Positions 8,737 through 16,549 of a DNA stretch of 64,000 nt are shown here, piece after piece; within the stretch, counting starts at the first letter, position 1, and every line of letters starts with the position of its first letter. The translations under genes and the position numbers were made by a program. The notes beneath the pieces are model-generated. The model was not told the origin of the DNA, ran no database searches, and saw only the letters and a list, made by a program, of their open reading frames with translations. Location: NCBI RefSeq assembly GCF_019720915.1, contig NZ_JAHKSI010000001.1:2418001-2482000 (forward strand), written 5' to 3'. Source of the DNA: Alkalihalobacillus sp. TS-13. Lineage in GTDB: Bacteria; Bacillota; Bacilli; Bacillales; Fictibacillaceae.

Positions 8737-9894
8737 ATGAAAAAAGTCACGGCAATCTCGTTATTTGTCGTTTTATTTGCTTTACTCTTTGTGTTCTTTT
8801 TAAATTCCGAATTTTTCTTGAACGGGGAAACTGAGGCACCGTCTAATGCTGAACCACAACATACAGAAACAGATGAACAGAATGTGCCAGAACCAGAACC
8901 TGAAGAGATCACCACCACCGCGTCATTAATGGCAGTCGGTGATATTTTAATACATGATTACGTTTATAATCAAGCTAAGACCAATGATGGCGGTTTCGAC
9001 TTTACACCAATGTTCAAACTTGTTAAACCTTATCTGGATAGTGCTGATATTACGATAGCCAATCAGGAAACGATGATTGGTGGAAGTGAAATTGGTGTGT
9101 CAACGTATCCAAGATTCAACAGTCCTTTTGAAATCGGAACAACATTGAAGGATTCAGGTGTCGATCTCGTTACAATCGCTAACAATCATACCCTTGATCG
9201 TGGGGAAGATGCAATACTGAACGCCTTGGATCACTGGGATGAGATCGGTATGGAATACACAGGATCGTATCGTTCTGAAGAAGACCGTACGAATCTGCGG
9301 CTGATTGAACGTAATGACATCACTTTCTCGTTTCTAAGCTACACGTATGGAACGAATGGAATTCCTGTTCCGGAATCGAAGCCACACCTAGTGAACTTGA
9401 TTGATATCGATTTGATTAAAAATGAGATTGAAGAAGCAAAGCGGCTATCGGATGTTGTTGTGCTGAGCCTCCATTTCGGAAATGAATATGAGCGGTTGCC
9501 GAATGAGCAACAGAAACTTCTTGCAAATGAAGCTGCTGCTGCAGGGGCTGATATCATCATCGGACACCATCCACATGTTCTCCAACCTGCTGCATGGATT
9601 GATAACCCGGATGGCAGCAGGACCTTTGTGACCTATTCATTAGGAAACTTCCTTTCCGGCCAGCGGAGAGACTATAAGGATATAGGCGGCATTGTCCAAA
9701 TCAATGCGAAAAAAGTCGTGAAGGGCGATGATGTGGAAATATCTCTTGAAGAGCCCGCTTTCCTTCCGACCTGGGTCGATCGTCAATACACGATCCAGCC
9801 GATGTTCCAACTCGTTGATCAACAAAAAACCTACAAGGAAATCAAACAACATATGTCCCAATGGATTCCCGACATGCAATTTATCGAAGACTGA
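8737..9894 (+). CDS. CapA family protein (poly-gamma-glutamate capsule type)
   Basis: 385 residues. An N-terminal membrane anchor (about residues 5-22) precedes an acidic Glu/Pro-rich linker, then a CapA/PgsA-type metallophosphatase-like domain. This has VGDILIHDYVY, NQETMIGG, TIANNHTLDRGEDAI, LSLHFGNEY and GHHPHVLQP, giving conserved Asp, Asn and His positions typical of metal ligands in the superfamily. It acts outside the membrane. The ATG has AAGGGGG 7 bases upstream; an in-frame TTG two codons earlier is too close to that site. No capB/capC/capE homologues are adjacent, so a role in polyglutamate synthesis is not supported by context; many stand-alone CapA proteins are uncharacterised. 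Confidence 0.85.
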   Translation: MKKVTAISLFVVLFALLFVFFLNSEFFLNGETEAPSNAEPQHTETDEQNVPEPEPEEITTTASLMAVGDILIHDYVYNQAKTNDGGFDFTPMFKLVKPYLDSADITIANQETMIGGSEIGVSTYPRFNSPFEIGTTLKDSGVDLVTIANNHTLDRGEDAILNALDHWDEIGMEYTGSYRSEEDRTNLRLIERNDITFSFLSYTYGTNGIPVPESKPHLVNLIDIDLIKNEIEEAKRLSDVVVLSLHFGNEYERLPNEQQKLLANEAAAAGADIIIGHHPHVLQPAAWIDNPDGSRTFVTYSLGNFLSGQRRDYKDIGGIVQINAKKVVKGDDVEISLEEPAFLPTWVDRQYTIQPMFQLVDQQKTYKEIKQHMSQWIPDMQFIED

Positions 9895-9910
9895 TATTTG
9901 TACATCAAAA

Positions 9911-10029
9911 GGGGCTGACCCATAAGTGTCTGAGTTTCTCTAAGCTTGACACCATTTTGAGAAAAACCGTGGTTTTGATACAAAATGGTGTGTTGGAGGT
10001 GTCTGACACTTTTCATTTAGGTTAGCCCC
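9911..10029 (+). repeat. GGGGCTGWCC hairpin element, copy 1
   Basis: About 119 bp bounded by GGGGCTGACC and GGTTAGCCCC. Inside are AAGTGTCTGA and TGTCTGACACTT, and TTTTGATACAAAATGGTGTG matches copies near 16.4 and 43.1 kb. The outer arms pair, so the transcript would form a long hairpin ending the CapA-like mRNA. There is no open frame. Confidence 0.8.
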
Positions 10030-10042
10030 TTGATTTGATCTA

Positions 10043-10864
10043 TCAGGCTTGTTCAGGTCGTATTCCAGATTCAACATATTCTTTCAGGAACTTTCCGAGA
10101 AGTTCTTTCCATCCGCTGTCATGCATCTGTTTCCATTCTGGATCTAACAGTCCACTTGCATGGTGGGAAAGCTTCACGATGGTTTCATCCCCATTTTCCT
10201 CTAATGTATATGAATAGGCACTATTAACAGCGCCTCTCATACCCAGGAGCCCATTCAACCGAATTTCTTCCGGGGCTTTAACATACGTAACGACACCCCA
10301 AAGAGCACCTTCGTCATTGCTCCATGTCTCTAAAAAACGACCTCCGACAGTTGGTTCGAACGTCAATGTGGATTTTGCTGAACCGCTGAGCCGGTATGCC
10401 CACCATTGATCGATATCTTCTGTAAGAGCCTTATAAACTTGACCTCGAGGTGCTTTGATAGAAATTTCCTGTTCGATTTGAAATGAATCTTGCTTAAGTC
10501 CGTTTCCCATTTCTTCATTCCTCCTTGAATTTTGTTCAATCTTTTCTTTTAGTGTTATAAGTGAATTGGCAGTTCGACCTTCGTATTTATTTACCCAACG
10601 ATCATATATTTGTCTCAGCGGTACAGCGTTCAAATAATTCATTCGTACTCTGCCGACTCTTCTGATTGTGATCAGCTTTGCGCTTTCAAGCATATCAAGA
10701 TGCTTCATCACCGCATATCGGGTTACATCTGGAAACTTTTCATTCAGGTCCCCTGTCGATAATGGACCTTTATTAAGAAAGTCCAAAATCTGTCTCCGAA
10801 TAGGATGACTTAATGCTTTGAATGTGGTCGAAAGCTCATCCATCTTTTCATTGATGTCCAACAC
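10043..10864 (-). CDS. ArsR-type regulator fused to an AHSA1/SRPBCC domain
   Basis: 273 residues. Residues 1-100 are an ArsR-type winged helix (FKALSHPIRRQILDFL, the recognition region VTRYAVMKHLDMLESAKLI, then RVGRVRMNYL). Residues 125-265 form an AHSA1/SRPBCC ligand-binding domain (EISIKAPRGQVYKALTEDI, WWAYRLSGSA, GGRFLETW, WKELLGKFL). I see no metal-binding Cys pair, so a hydrophobic ligand or another signal is more likely than a metal. GTG is the furthest upstream start; TTG one codon later is equally possible. Two 20-bp inverted repeats and a promoter lie immediately upstream, pointing to autoregulation. No adjacent co-directed target gene is seen. Confidence 0.85.
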   Translation of the reverse strand: MLDINEKMDELSTTFKALSHPIRRQILDFLNKGPLSTGDLNEKFPDVTRYAVMKHLDMLESAKLITIRRVGRVRMNYLNAVPLRQIYDRWVNKYEGRTANSLITLKEKIEQNSRRNEEMGNGLKQDSFQIEQEISIKAPRGQVYKALTEDIDQWWAYRLSGSAKSTLTFEPTVGGRFLETWSNDEGALWGVVTYVKAPEEIRLNGLLGMRGAVNSAYSYTLEENGDETIVKLSHHASGLLDPEWKQMHDSGWKELLGKFLKEYVESGIRPEQA

Positions 10865-10875
10865 CTTCTTTCATT

Positions 10876-10895
10876 ATGTGACCTATAAGTAACAT
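10876..10895 (-). promoter_or_regulatory. Proximal operator for the ArsR-AHSA1 gene
   Basis: ATGTGAC, six bases, GTAACAT: 7-bp arms with one mismatch. A near-identical site lies 25 bp further from the start codon. Placement between promoter and start suggests binding by the gene's own product. Confidence 0.65.
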
Positions 10896-10900
10896 ATTTA

Positions 10901-10939
10901 ATGTGACTAAATAGTAACATCATCTTTTTAATATGTCAA
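10901..10939 (-). promoter_or_regulatory. Promoter and distal operator of the ArsR-AHSA1 gene
   Basis: On the minus strand TTGACA (10939-10934) and TACTAT (10916-10911) are 17 bp apart. The second operator (ATGTTAC, TATTTA, GTCACAT; 10920-10901) overlaps the -10 box, so a bound repressor would block RNA polymerase. Confidence 0.7.
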
Positions 10940-11101
10940 AGCTTTATAGCAGAAACAGGAGAAACCCATAGCAGGGTTCTTGTGTATCGCTCATCGAGAA
11001 AAGTGAATTTTCGCAGTAATAGTTTGAAGAATAGAACTTTGGTCTCAGTTTGGTTAATTGATGACAATGGACTATTTTTTCACCATAAAATAGATTAAAT
11101 A

Positions 11102-11130
11102 TTGAGAATATTCATTCGCTATATTACAAT
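11102..11130 (+). promoter_or_regulatory. Vegetative promoter of the DUF3870 gene
   Basis: TTGAGA and TACAAT separated by exactly 17 bp, about 95 bases upstream of the DUF3870 start. It matches the sigma-A consensus well. No operator is evident. Confidence 0.55.
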
Positions 11131-11225
11131 ATTGCTGTAGGTTCAAAGCGCCTATTTTGATGACTGTTCGTTTCATCGACGGACATCTCTCATGATATCA
11201 GCGGTTTGATCCCAGGAGGAATAGC

Positions 11226-11543
11226 ATGTATAGCAAAAATACCATTTACATAATCGGGGACGCGAAAACCAGTTCCAACAATCCCATCACCCAGAAATTC
11301 AATGCCTTTTTTATCGGTCTTGTCATCGATCGGGAGAGTGGATTGATTGTGGATGCTGATTGCTCAGCGACCATCTCACTCACAGAGAAGTTTGTCAAAT
11401 CCTTATTTATCGGTCAATCGATCAGGGATACAGAGAATGTTGCCACTGAGATCGAGACCCGCTATTTCGGTTCCTCACAAAAAGCGCTAGTCGTTGCATT
11501 CAAAAATGCCAGTATCAAATATCAACAAATTGTTGAAGAATAG
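11226..11543 (+). CDS. DUF3870 domain protein
   Basis: 105 residues of a small family of unknown function. It opens IYIIGDAKTSSNNPITQ and has FFIGLVIDRESGLIVDADCSATISLTEKFV in the middle, with a conserved Asp-Cys-Ser, and a C-terminal FKNASIKYQQIVEE helix. No signal peptide or membrane segment. GGAGGAATAGC before ATG is a strong ribosome site. It is followed after about 100 bases, with a terminator between, by a DUF819 membrane protein; DUF3870 genes sit beside transporters in bacilli, so a shared role is possible but unproven. Confidence 0.8.
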   Translation: MYSKNTIYIIGDAKTSSNNPITQKFNAFFIGLVIDRESGLIVDADCSATISLTEKFVKSLFIGQSIRDTENVATEIETRYFGSSQKALVVAFKNASIKYQQIVEE

Positions 11544-11573
11544 TTGCTTCTCCTGGTCACTTAGGGGAAATCC

Positions 11574-11615
11574 AGCTAATCGACTTTGTCATATCGTCGA
11601 TTAGCTGTTTTTTGT
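11574..11615 (+). terminator. Terminator after the DUF3870 gene
   Basis: AGCTAATCGAC pairs perfectly with GTCGATTAGCT around TTTGTCATATC, followed by GTTTTTTG. Confidence 0.85.
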
Positions 11616-11643
11616 TTACAAACTGAAAGGAGTTGAAAGAGGA

Positions 11644-12810
11644 ATGATTCAGGATGGGATCATGTACGTCAGTGTTTTGCTGGTCATTACTGCAATCATC
11701 GCTATTGCGGAGAAAAGAAGCCGCTCTAAATTTTTCAAGTATGTCCCTGGAATCGTATTGGTTTATCTTGTATGTGCTTTGCTTCAAACATTCGGGGTCT
11801 TTGCCGCTTCCGAGTCTAATGATGCAGCATATGGAACTGTAAGAGGTGTCCTGCTTCCAGCGATGTTGATGCTGATGCTTCTACATTGTGACTTGCGTAA
11901 AATCATCCGGCTGGGACCTAAAATGTTGGGGGCTTTTTTTGCAGCATCGATAAGTATCGTTATTGGATTCACACTTACATACCTTTTGTTGAAAGGATTT
12001 TATGCAACGGATACTTGGAAAGCCTTTGCTGCGTTAAGTGCGAGCTGGACTGGCGGCTCCGCAAACATGGTGATTCTTCAGGACATCCTCACTGTGCCTG
12101 AAAACATTTTCGGCTATGCGCTGATCATGGATACCGTGAACTATTCATTCTGGGTAATGTTCATGTTTTGGCTTGTCCCTTTTGCCGATAAGTTCAACCG
12201 TTGGACCAAAACGAATACAACATACCTTGATCAAGTGTCAGCTGAAATTTCAGCTGCAGAAGAAGAAAATGAAGGTGCAAGAATCGGGTTTGTGGAATTG
12301 CTTAGTCTCCTCGCGCTTGCAATTTTTGTGTCTGCGTTAGGGACGAAAATCGGTAACAGCCTGCCAGCATTAGGTACAGCCGTGAATAGTACGACGTGGA
12401 CGATCATTTTTGCTTCTGTCGTCGGAATCGTGCTTGCGATGACGAAGGTGGCGAGAGTCCCAGGTTCATTGGAGCTTTCGAAAGTGATGTTGTATATCGT
12501 CATTGCGTTGATCGCCTCACATGCTGATTTTTCACAGCTTTTCCAGGCGCCGGTCTATATCATTTCAGGTTTCATGATTTTGTTTTTCCATGGGGTTGTC
12601 ATGTTCCTTCTCGCGAAACTATTCAAGCTTGACCTATTCACCATGGGAGTTGCCTCTCTTGCCAACATTGGCGGGGTCGCATCTGCTCCGATATTAGCTG
12701 GTGCTTTCCATCGCTCCCTGATTCCGATCGGGATCTTGATGGCTGTACTTGGAAGCTTACTAGGTACCTACTTCGGGATTTTGACAGCAAACATTCTGTC
12801 TGCCCTCTGA
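11644..12810 (+). CDS. DUF819 family integral membrane protein (YjcL-like)
   Basis: 388 residues with about eleven hydrophobic helices, a topology like sodium-dependent transporters. Diagnostic segments are AALSASWTGGSANMVILQD and FTMGVASLANIGGVASAP, two Gly/Ala/Ser-rich motifs in the two halves, consistent with an inverted-repeat transporter fold. A central cytoplasmic loop (about residues 185-215) is charged. The start ATG has GAAAGGAG 11 bases upstream. The substrate is unknown for the family. It is preceded by the DUF3870 terminator, so it may have its own promoter in the short gap. Confidence 0.82.
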   Translation: MIQDGIMYVSVLLVITAIIAIAEKRSRSKFFKYVPGIVLVYLVCALLQTFGVFAASESNDAAYGTVRGVLLPAMLMLMLLHCDLRKIIRLGPKMLGAFFAASISIVIGFTLTYLLLKGFYATDTWKAFAALSASWTGGSANMVILQDILTVPENIFGYALIMDTVNYSFWVMFMFWLVPFADKFNRWTKTNTTYLDQVSAEISAAEEENEGARIGFVELLSLLALAIFVSALGTKIGNSLPALGTAVNSTTWTIIFASVVGIVLAMTKVARVPGSLELSKVMLYIVIALIASHADFSQLFQAPVYIISGFMILFFHGVVMFLLAKLFKLDLFTMGVASLANIGGVASAPILAGAFHRSLIPIGILMAVLGSLLGTYFGILTANILSAL

Positions 12811-12852
12811 TTTTAAGTTCTTTTGATGTTTAAAAAATGAAAGGGGATTTCT

Positions 12853-13875
12853 ATGGAACTTTTTAAAAAATGGTTGGTTGGTTTTCTCTCTCTTGTTCTC
12901 GTTGCTTCTTTTTCATGGGATGCGGTCAGTGCAAAGGAATTAGCAGATTCTCAGACTGAAGAAACAGCTTATGTGGATGTCGCTGCGGCTACACTCTGGG
13001 TAGCACCTGATCTCTCACGTCCGGTGGATGAACCGTCTGCGACAAATCCAGTCGATCTTCGTGAATGGACAAGTTCAATGACTTATGAGGAAAAACTCTG
13101 GCTTGTTGGAAACCTCGAAACTCAAGCCTTACTCGGATCTAAAGTTACAATTTTAGAAGAGCAAGGAAATTGGGTAAAAGTTGCAGCACATGAACAGCCT
13201 ACACCAAGAAACGAAGAAGGTTATCCTGGCTGGATGCCTAAAGATCAGTTAACTGAAGGGAACGGGTTCAGAATGTTGGTCGATCGGAAACCAATGGCTA
13301 TCGTTAAAGAACCTACTGCCTGGTTGTATGAAGATAAGCAAAAGTCATCTGAATTCATGGAAATCAGCATGAACACAAGGCTGCCTGTCTTGAAAGATGC
13401 TGGTGATATGGTCTTGGTGATGACGCCGAGTGATGGCGCAAAATGGTTATCAGCAGAAAAGGTCGAGGTTTATGAATCTAAAAGTGATATCCCGAGCCCA
13501 ACTGCTGACGATGTTCTTACAACCGCAGAAAAGTTTCTCGGACTCCCCTATCTATGGGCAGGAATGTCAGGATTCGGGTTTGACTGCTCAGGGTTCACCC
13601 ATACCGTTTATAAAACGAACGGCATCACAATTCCACGTGATTCTTCTGTCCAAGCGACACATGGCACACCAGTCGACGAGGAAGACCTTCAAAAAGGGGA
13701 TCTGATTTTCTTCGCTTATAATAACGGAGAAGGCCGCGTCCATCATGTCGGTATGTACATTGGTGACGGGAAGATGATCCACTCGCCGAACTCCAGTACC
13801 ACTGTCAAAATTGACGACTACAACGCACCCGGCTACGGCGAAGAATACGCCGGCGCAAGAAGATACCTCGACTAA
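12853..13875 (+). CDS. Secreted NlpC/P60 (C40) peptidase with SH3-like domains, YkfC-like
   Basis: 340 residues. A signal peptide (residues 1-27, cleaved near VSAKE) is followed by two SH3-like wall-binding regions (about 35-200) and an NlpC/P60 catalytic domain. The triad is visible: Cys245 in FDCSGFTH, His298 in VHHVGMY and His310 in MIHSPN. The order SH3b-SH3b-NlpC/P60 matches YkfC-type gamma-D-glutamyl-diamino acid endopeptidases, which cut peptidoglycan peptides. There is no dppA/ykf operon here, so a wall hydrolase rather than peptide recycling is possible. AAAGGGGA lies 8 bases before ATG. Transcription may continue from the DUF819 gene 42 bases upstream. Confidence 0.88.
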   Translation: MELFKKWLVGFLSLVLVASFSWDAVSAKELADSQTEETAYVDVAAATLWVAPDLSRPVDEPSATNPVDLREWTSSMTYEEKLWLVGNLETQALLGSKVTILEEQGNWVKVAAHEQPTPRNEEGYPGWMPKDQLTEGNGFRMLVDRKPMAIVKEPTAWLYEDKQKSSEFMEISMNTRLPVLKDAGDMVLVMTPSDGAKWLSAEKVEVYESKSDIPSPTADDVLTTAEKFLGLPYLWAGMSGFGFDCSGFTHTVYKTNGITIPRDSSVQATHGTPVDEEDLQKGDLIFFAYNNGEGRVHHVGMYIGDGKMIHSPNSSTTVKIDDYNAPGYGEEYAGARRYLD

Positions 13876-13887
13876 TGAATTGCACCC

Positions 13888-13994
13888 GTGCCAGGCACCG
13901 ATTTGGAAACCTACTCTCCCAAGGAGTCTGGATCGGTGCCTGGCACCATTTTTGAGCGTTACTCTCCCAAGGGATCTCATTCGGTGCCTGGTAC
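13888..13994. repeat. GTGCCWGGCAC palindrome array, cluster 1
   Basis: Three cores at 13888, 13936 and 13984, exactly 48 bp apart; the last is the variant GTGCCTGGTAC. The first two extend to 15-bp inverted arms. Both spacers contain TACTCTCCCAAGG at the half-way point. It lies directly after the NlpC/P60 gene, convergent with the molybdenum oxidoreductase gene. Confidence 0.85.
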
Positions 13995-14107
13995 AGGGGC
14001 AACTGAAGGAGTAAATGAAAAAGATCCCAGACTTTATTGAACAGCTCGACAGCAAACTTTCGGTGGAACTGATGTAATTCAGTCTTTTCCATATTACCCT
14101 CCTAGAA

Positions 14108-14704
14108 TTAGTTCCAACTGAACCTCTCTTCCTCCCATGGACGCCCCTGCATATGGTAACCATTCCGTTCCCAAAACCCCGGCTTGTTCCCAACTATGAA
14201 TTCAATCCCGCGGATCCATTTTGCGCTCTTCCAAAAATAGAGATGTGGAATGACCGCACGAAGCGGGAATCCATGCTCAGGCGTCAGTGGCTTCCCATCA
14301 TGCGTGTGGGCTAGTAGGCTTGTATCTTTTAAAAAGTCCTCTAAAGGAAGATTAGTCGTCCAATTTTCTTCTGCATGAATCATTACATAATTCGCTTCAG
14401 GGAGGACTTTCACCTTCTCCAATAAAGCTTTTGTCGGGATTCCTTCCCACTGATTATCCAGCCTTGACCACCCAGTCACACAATGGATATCATTATTCAG
14501 CTTAGTAGAAGGCAATTCCATAACATCCTCATAAGACAGACGAACCTCTTCCTCTACCTGACCAAATAATCTGAGATTCCATTCATTCAAATCCTCGTAA
14601 TAGGGAACATTCCCGTAATGGAGCACCGGCCATTTTTTCGTAACGATTTGATTCGGCGGTACTCGCTCATCTTTTTCTTGATCTTTTTCTTTTCCGAAAT
14701 ACAT
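14108..14704 (-). CDS. yuiH: Molybdopterin-dependent sulfite oxidase-like oxidoreductase, YuiH-like
   Basis: 198 residues forming a single oxidoreductase molybdopterin-binding domain. Cys75 in DIHCVTGWSR is the expected Mo ligand, followed by WEGIPTKALLEKV, GFPLRAVIPHLYFWKSAKWI and a C-terminal GFWERNGYHMQG. No Tat signal and no heme domain, so a cytoplasmic enzyme of unknown substrate. ATG has AAAGGTG 7 bases upstream; a TTG two codons earlier is less well placed. It precedes the YuiF-like gene on the same strand, as in B. subtilis, but a 200-base gap with a repeat array and a terminator separates them. Confidence 0.87.
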   Translation of the reverse strand: MYFGKEKDQEKDERVPPNQIVTKKWPVLHYGNVPYYEDLNEWNLRLFGQVEEEVRLSYEDVMELPSTKLNNDIHCVTGWSRLDNQWEGIPTKALLEKVKVLPEANYVMIHAEENWTTNLPLEDFLKDTSLLAHTHDGKPLTPEHGFPLRAVIPHLYFWKSAKWIRGIEFIVGNKPGFWERNGYHMQGRPWEEERFSWN

Positions 14705-14730
14705 GTGCAATCACCTTTTCCAATTGAGAA

Positions 14731-14850
14731 TGTCGTGATAATTTCCAATGCTGTCGCGATATTCAGTATTTCTGTTGCAATTTTTTAAATTTTTGTTGCG
14801 ATTTCACAGGATTTGGTCGTGTTTTTTCATATTTGTGTCGTGATACTCTC
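14731..14850. repeat. Array of TGTCGTGATA-like cores with exact 21-bp period
   Basis: Six cores start at 14731, 14752, 14773, 14794, 14815 and 14836 (TGTCGTGATA, TGTCGCGATA, TGTTGCAATT, TGTTGCGATT, GGTCGTGTTT, TGTCGTGATA). The 11 bases between cores are unrelated, so this is not a simple tandem duplication. The array sits between the yuiF terminator and the yuiH start. Confidence 0.85.
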
Positions 14851-14891
14851 ATTGTTCCCTAATACTCTCACAATTCTTCACCAACCGAAAA

Positions 14892-14916
14892 AGACCTCCT
14901 GCAAAAAGAGGTCTCT
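14892..14916 (-). terminator. Terminator of the YuiF-like gene
   Basis: On the minus strand AGACCTC pairs with GAGGTCT around TTTTTGCAG, followed by TTTTC. Confidence 0.8.
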
Positions 14917-14921
14917 CTAAG

Positions 14922-16244
14922 CTAAAAGATGATCGCAGCAATCCAACCGAACAAGACAAGTGGAATGTTGTAGTGCAGAAATGTCGGTACACACGTATCC
15001 CAGATGTGATTGTGCTGGCCGTCGGCGTTAAGCCCAGCAGTTGGTCCGAGTGTACTATCCGATGCTGGGGAACCTGCATCCCCTAGTGCGCCGGCTGTCC
15101 CTACCAGTGCGACGATCGCCAGCGGACTGAAGCCCAGTTCTTGTGCAAACGGGACAAAAATCGTTGCGATGATCGGAATGGTTGCAAAGGATGAACCGAT
15201 CCCCATTGTCACAAGCAAGCCGACTAGAAGCATCACGAGTGCTGCGAGAACCTGATTCCCTGCAAACACCGCAGATGCACTCTCGACGAGTTTTTCGATG
15301 TCCCCTGTCTTACGCATGACCTCAGCAAAGCCCGCAGCCGTGATCATGACGAATCCGATGAACGCCATCATCTTCATTCCATCTGTAAAAATGACATCCG
15401 ATTCTCGAATGGAAAAGGATCCTGCAAAGAATAAAAGAACGATACCAGTTAATGCTCCCATAATCATGGATTCTGTAAGTATTTGCACGACAACCGTCGC
15501 AATGATCGCGATGACTGCAAATGTGATCGACCTTTTTGAAAACTCTGCTGCAATATCTTCGCTTTCACTTGCAATATCTTTGTTTTCATAAGTCCGCGGT
15601 TTCCTGTAAGAGACGAATAAAGCAATCAGCAAACCGGTCACCATCCCGATGACAGGAAGACCCATCGCTTTCGGAATCATCGCCATCTCTACAGCCAATC
15701 CGCTTTTCTCCATTTCTTCCTGGATGATTTGGTGGAAGATCAGTCCGAATCCAACCGGCAGTAAAATATAAGGTGCCGTCAATCCGAACGTAATGGATGA
15801 AGCAAGCGCTCTTCTATCCATTGTCAGCTCGTTGAAGATCATCAACAATGGTGGAATCAAAATCGGAATAAACGCAATATGGATCGGTATCAGGTTTTGG
15901 GAAAAGATAGAGATGGTTACGATGATAAAGAGCAAAAGGGCTTTCGATAACGCTTTTTTTCTTGTATCGCCTTGTTTTTGTGTAACTTTAAGCGCTCCGG
16001 AAACAAGCACTTCCGGCAGCCCTGTTTTTGATAGTCCTAATGCAAATGCTCCTAAAAGTGCATAACTCAGTGCGATTGTGGCGTTGTTGCCCAATCCCTC
16101 TGTAAAAACAGTGACCGTCTCATCGATGCCTAATCCCCCGACGATCCCCCCTGTAAATGCACCGATGGCAAGTGCTAAGACAACCTGTACACGCAACAAG
16201 CTCAAAACAAGCATGACGAGTACAGCAATTACGACAGCATTCAT
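14922..16244 (-). CDS. yuiF: YuiF-like Na+/H+ antiporter family protein
   Basis: 440 residues with about 11-12 membrane helices, of the ion transporter/NhaC-like superfamily. It has two paired motifs: FSQNLIPIHIAFIPILIPP in the first half and MGIGSSFATIPIIATIFVP with GTAGALGDAGSPASDS in the second, typical of the discontinuous helices that bind ions. The start is the ATG of MNAVVIAVLVM, with TTGGAGG 8 bases upstream; an earlier in-frame start has no ribosome site. Order yuiH-yuiF-yuiE as in B. subtilis. Transport of Na+/H+ or an organic acid is inferred from the family only. Confidence 0.85.
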   Translation of the reverse strand: MNAVVIAVLVMLVLSLLRVQVVLALAIGAFTGGIVGGLGIDETVTVFTEGLGNNATIALSYALLGAFALGLSKTGLPEVLVSGALKVTQKQGDTRKKALSKALLLFIIVTISIFSQNLIPIHIAFIPILIPPLLMIFNELTMDRRALASSITFGLTAPYILLPVGFGLIFHQIIQEEMEKSGLAVEMAMIPKAMGLPVIGMVTGLLIALFVSYRKPRTYENKDIASESEDIAAEFSKRSITFAVIAIIATVVVQILTESMIMGALTGIVLLFFAGSFSIRESDVIFTDGMKMMAFIGFVMITAAGFAEVMRKTGDIEKLVESASAVFAGNQVLAALVMLLVGLLVTMGIGSSFATIPIIATIFVPFAQELGFSPLAIVALVGTAGALGDAGSPASDSTLGPTAGLNADGQHNHIWDTCVPTFLHYNIPLVLFGWIAAIIF

Positions 16245-16379
16245 GTAGTTGACCTCCAAATATCCTTTATCTCGATAAATCGCTAATGTATTAAAACCTT
16301 TCACAATCTAACATGAATTTTCAGGAGTGTCAACACGTGCACATCACGGCTTTAGACTACATAAAGCATATTTGACAAA

Positions 16380-16472
16380 GGGACCGTCCTAAAAGGAAAG
16401 TATCCGACACCTCCAACACAACATTTTGTATCAAAACACGTTCTCAAAATATTGTTAAATTCGGACAGCCCC
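16380..16472 (-). repeat. GGGGCTGTCC hairpin element, copy 2
   Basis: Inverted relative to the copy at 9.9 kb. On the minus strand it runs from GGGGCTGTCCGA through TTTTGATACAAAATGTTGTG and GGAGGTGTCGGATACTTT to TTAGGACGGTCCC. The ends pair. It lies between the yuiF-like gene and the aminopeptidase terminator. Confidence 0.75.
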
Positions 16473-16508
16473 AGAAGTTGCACTTATACTCTCTTTAATT
16501 GTAAAATT

Positions 16509-16540
16509 AAAAACTCTCCAGCAGGGCGCCGGAGAGCTTC
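16509..16540 (-). terminator. Terminator of the leucyl aminopeptidase gene
   Basis: On the minus strand GCTCTCC pairs with GGAGAGT around a GC-rich loop, followed by TTTTTAATTTT. Confidence 0.8.
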
Positions 16541-16549
16541 TTCGGTTTC

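Noticed and set aside
13888-13994. CRISPR-like array (regular palindromic repeats with variable spacers)
   Set aside because: The repeat core is only 11-15 bp, just three units, spacers share an internal motif, and there are no cas genes in the window.
13588-14193. Long minus-strand frames covering the end of the NlpC/P60 gene and the palindrome array
   Set aside because: They are shadows of the peptidase gene and of the repeat; no ribosome site and repeated translation of the palindrome.
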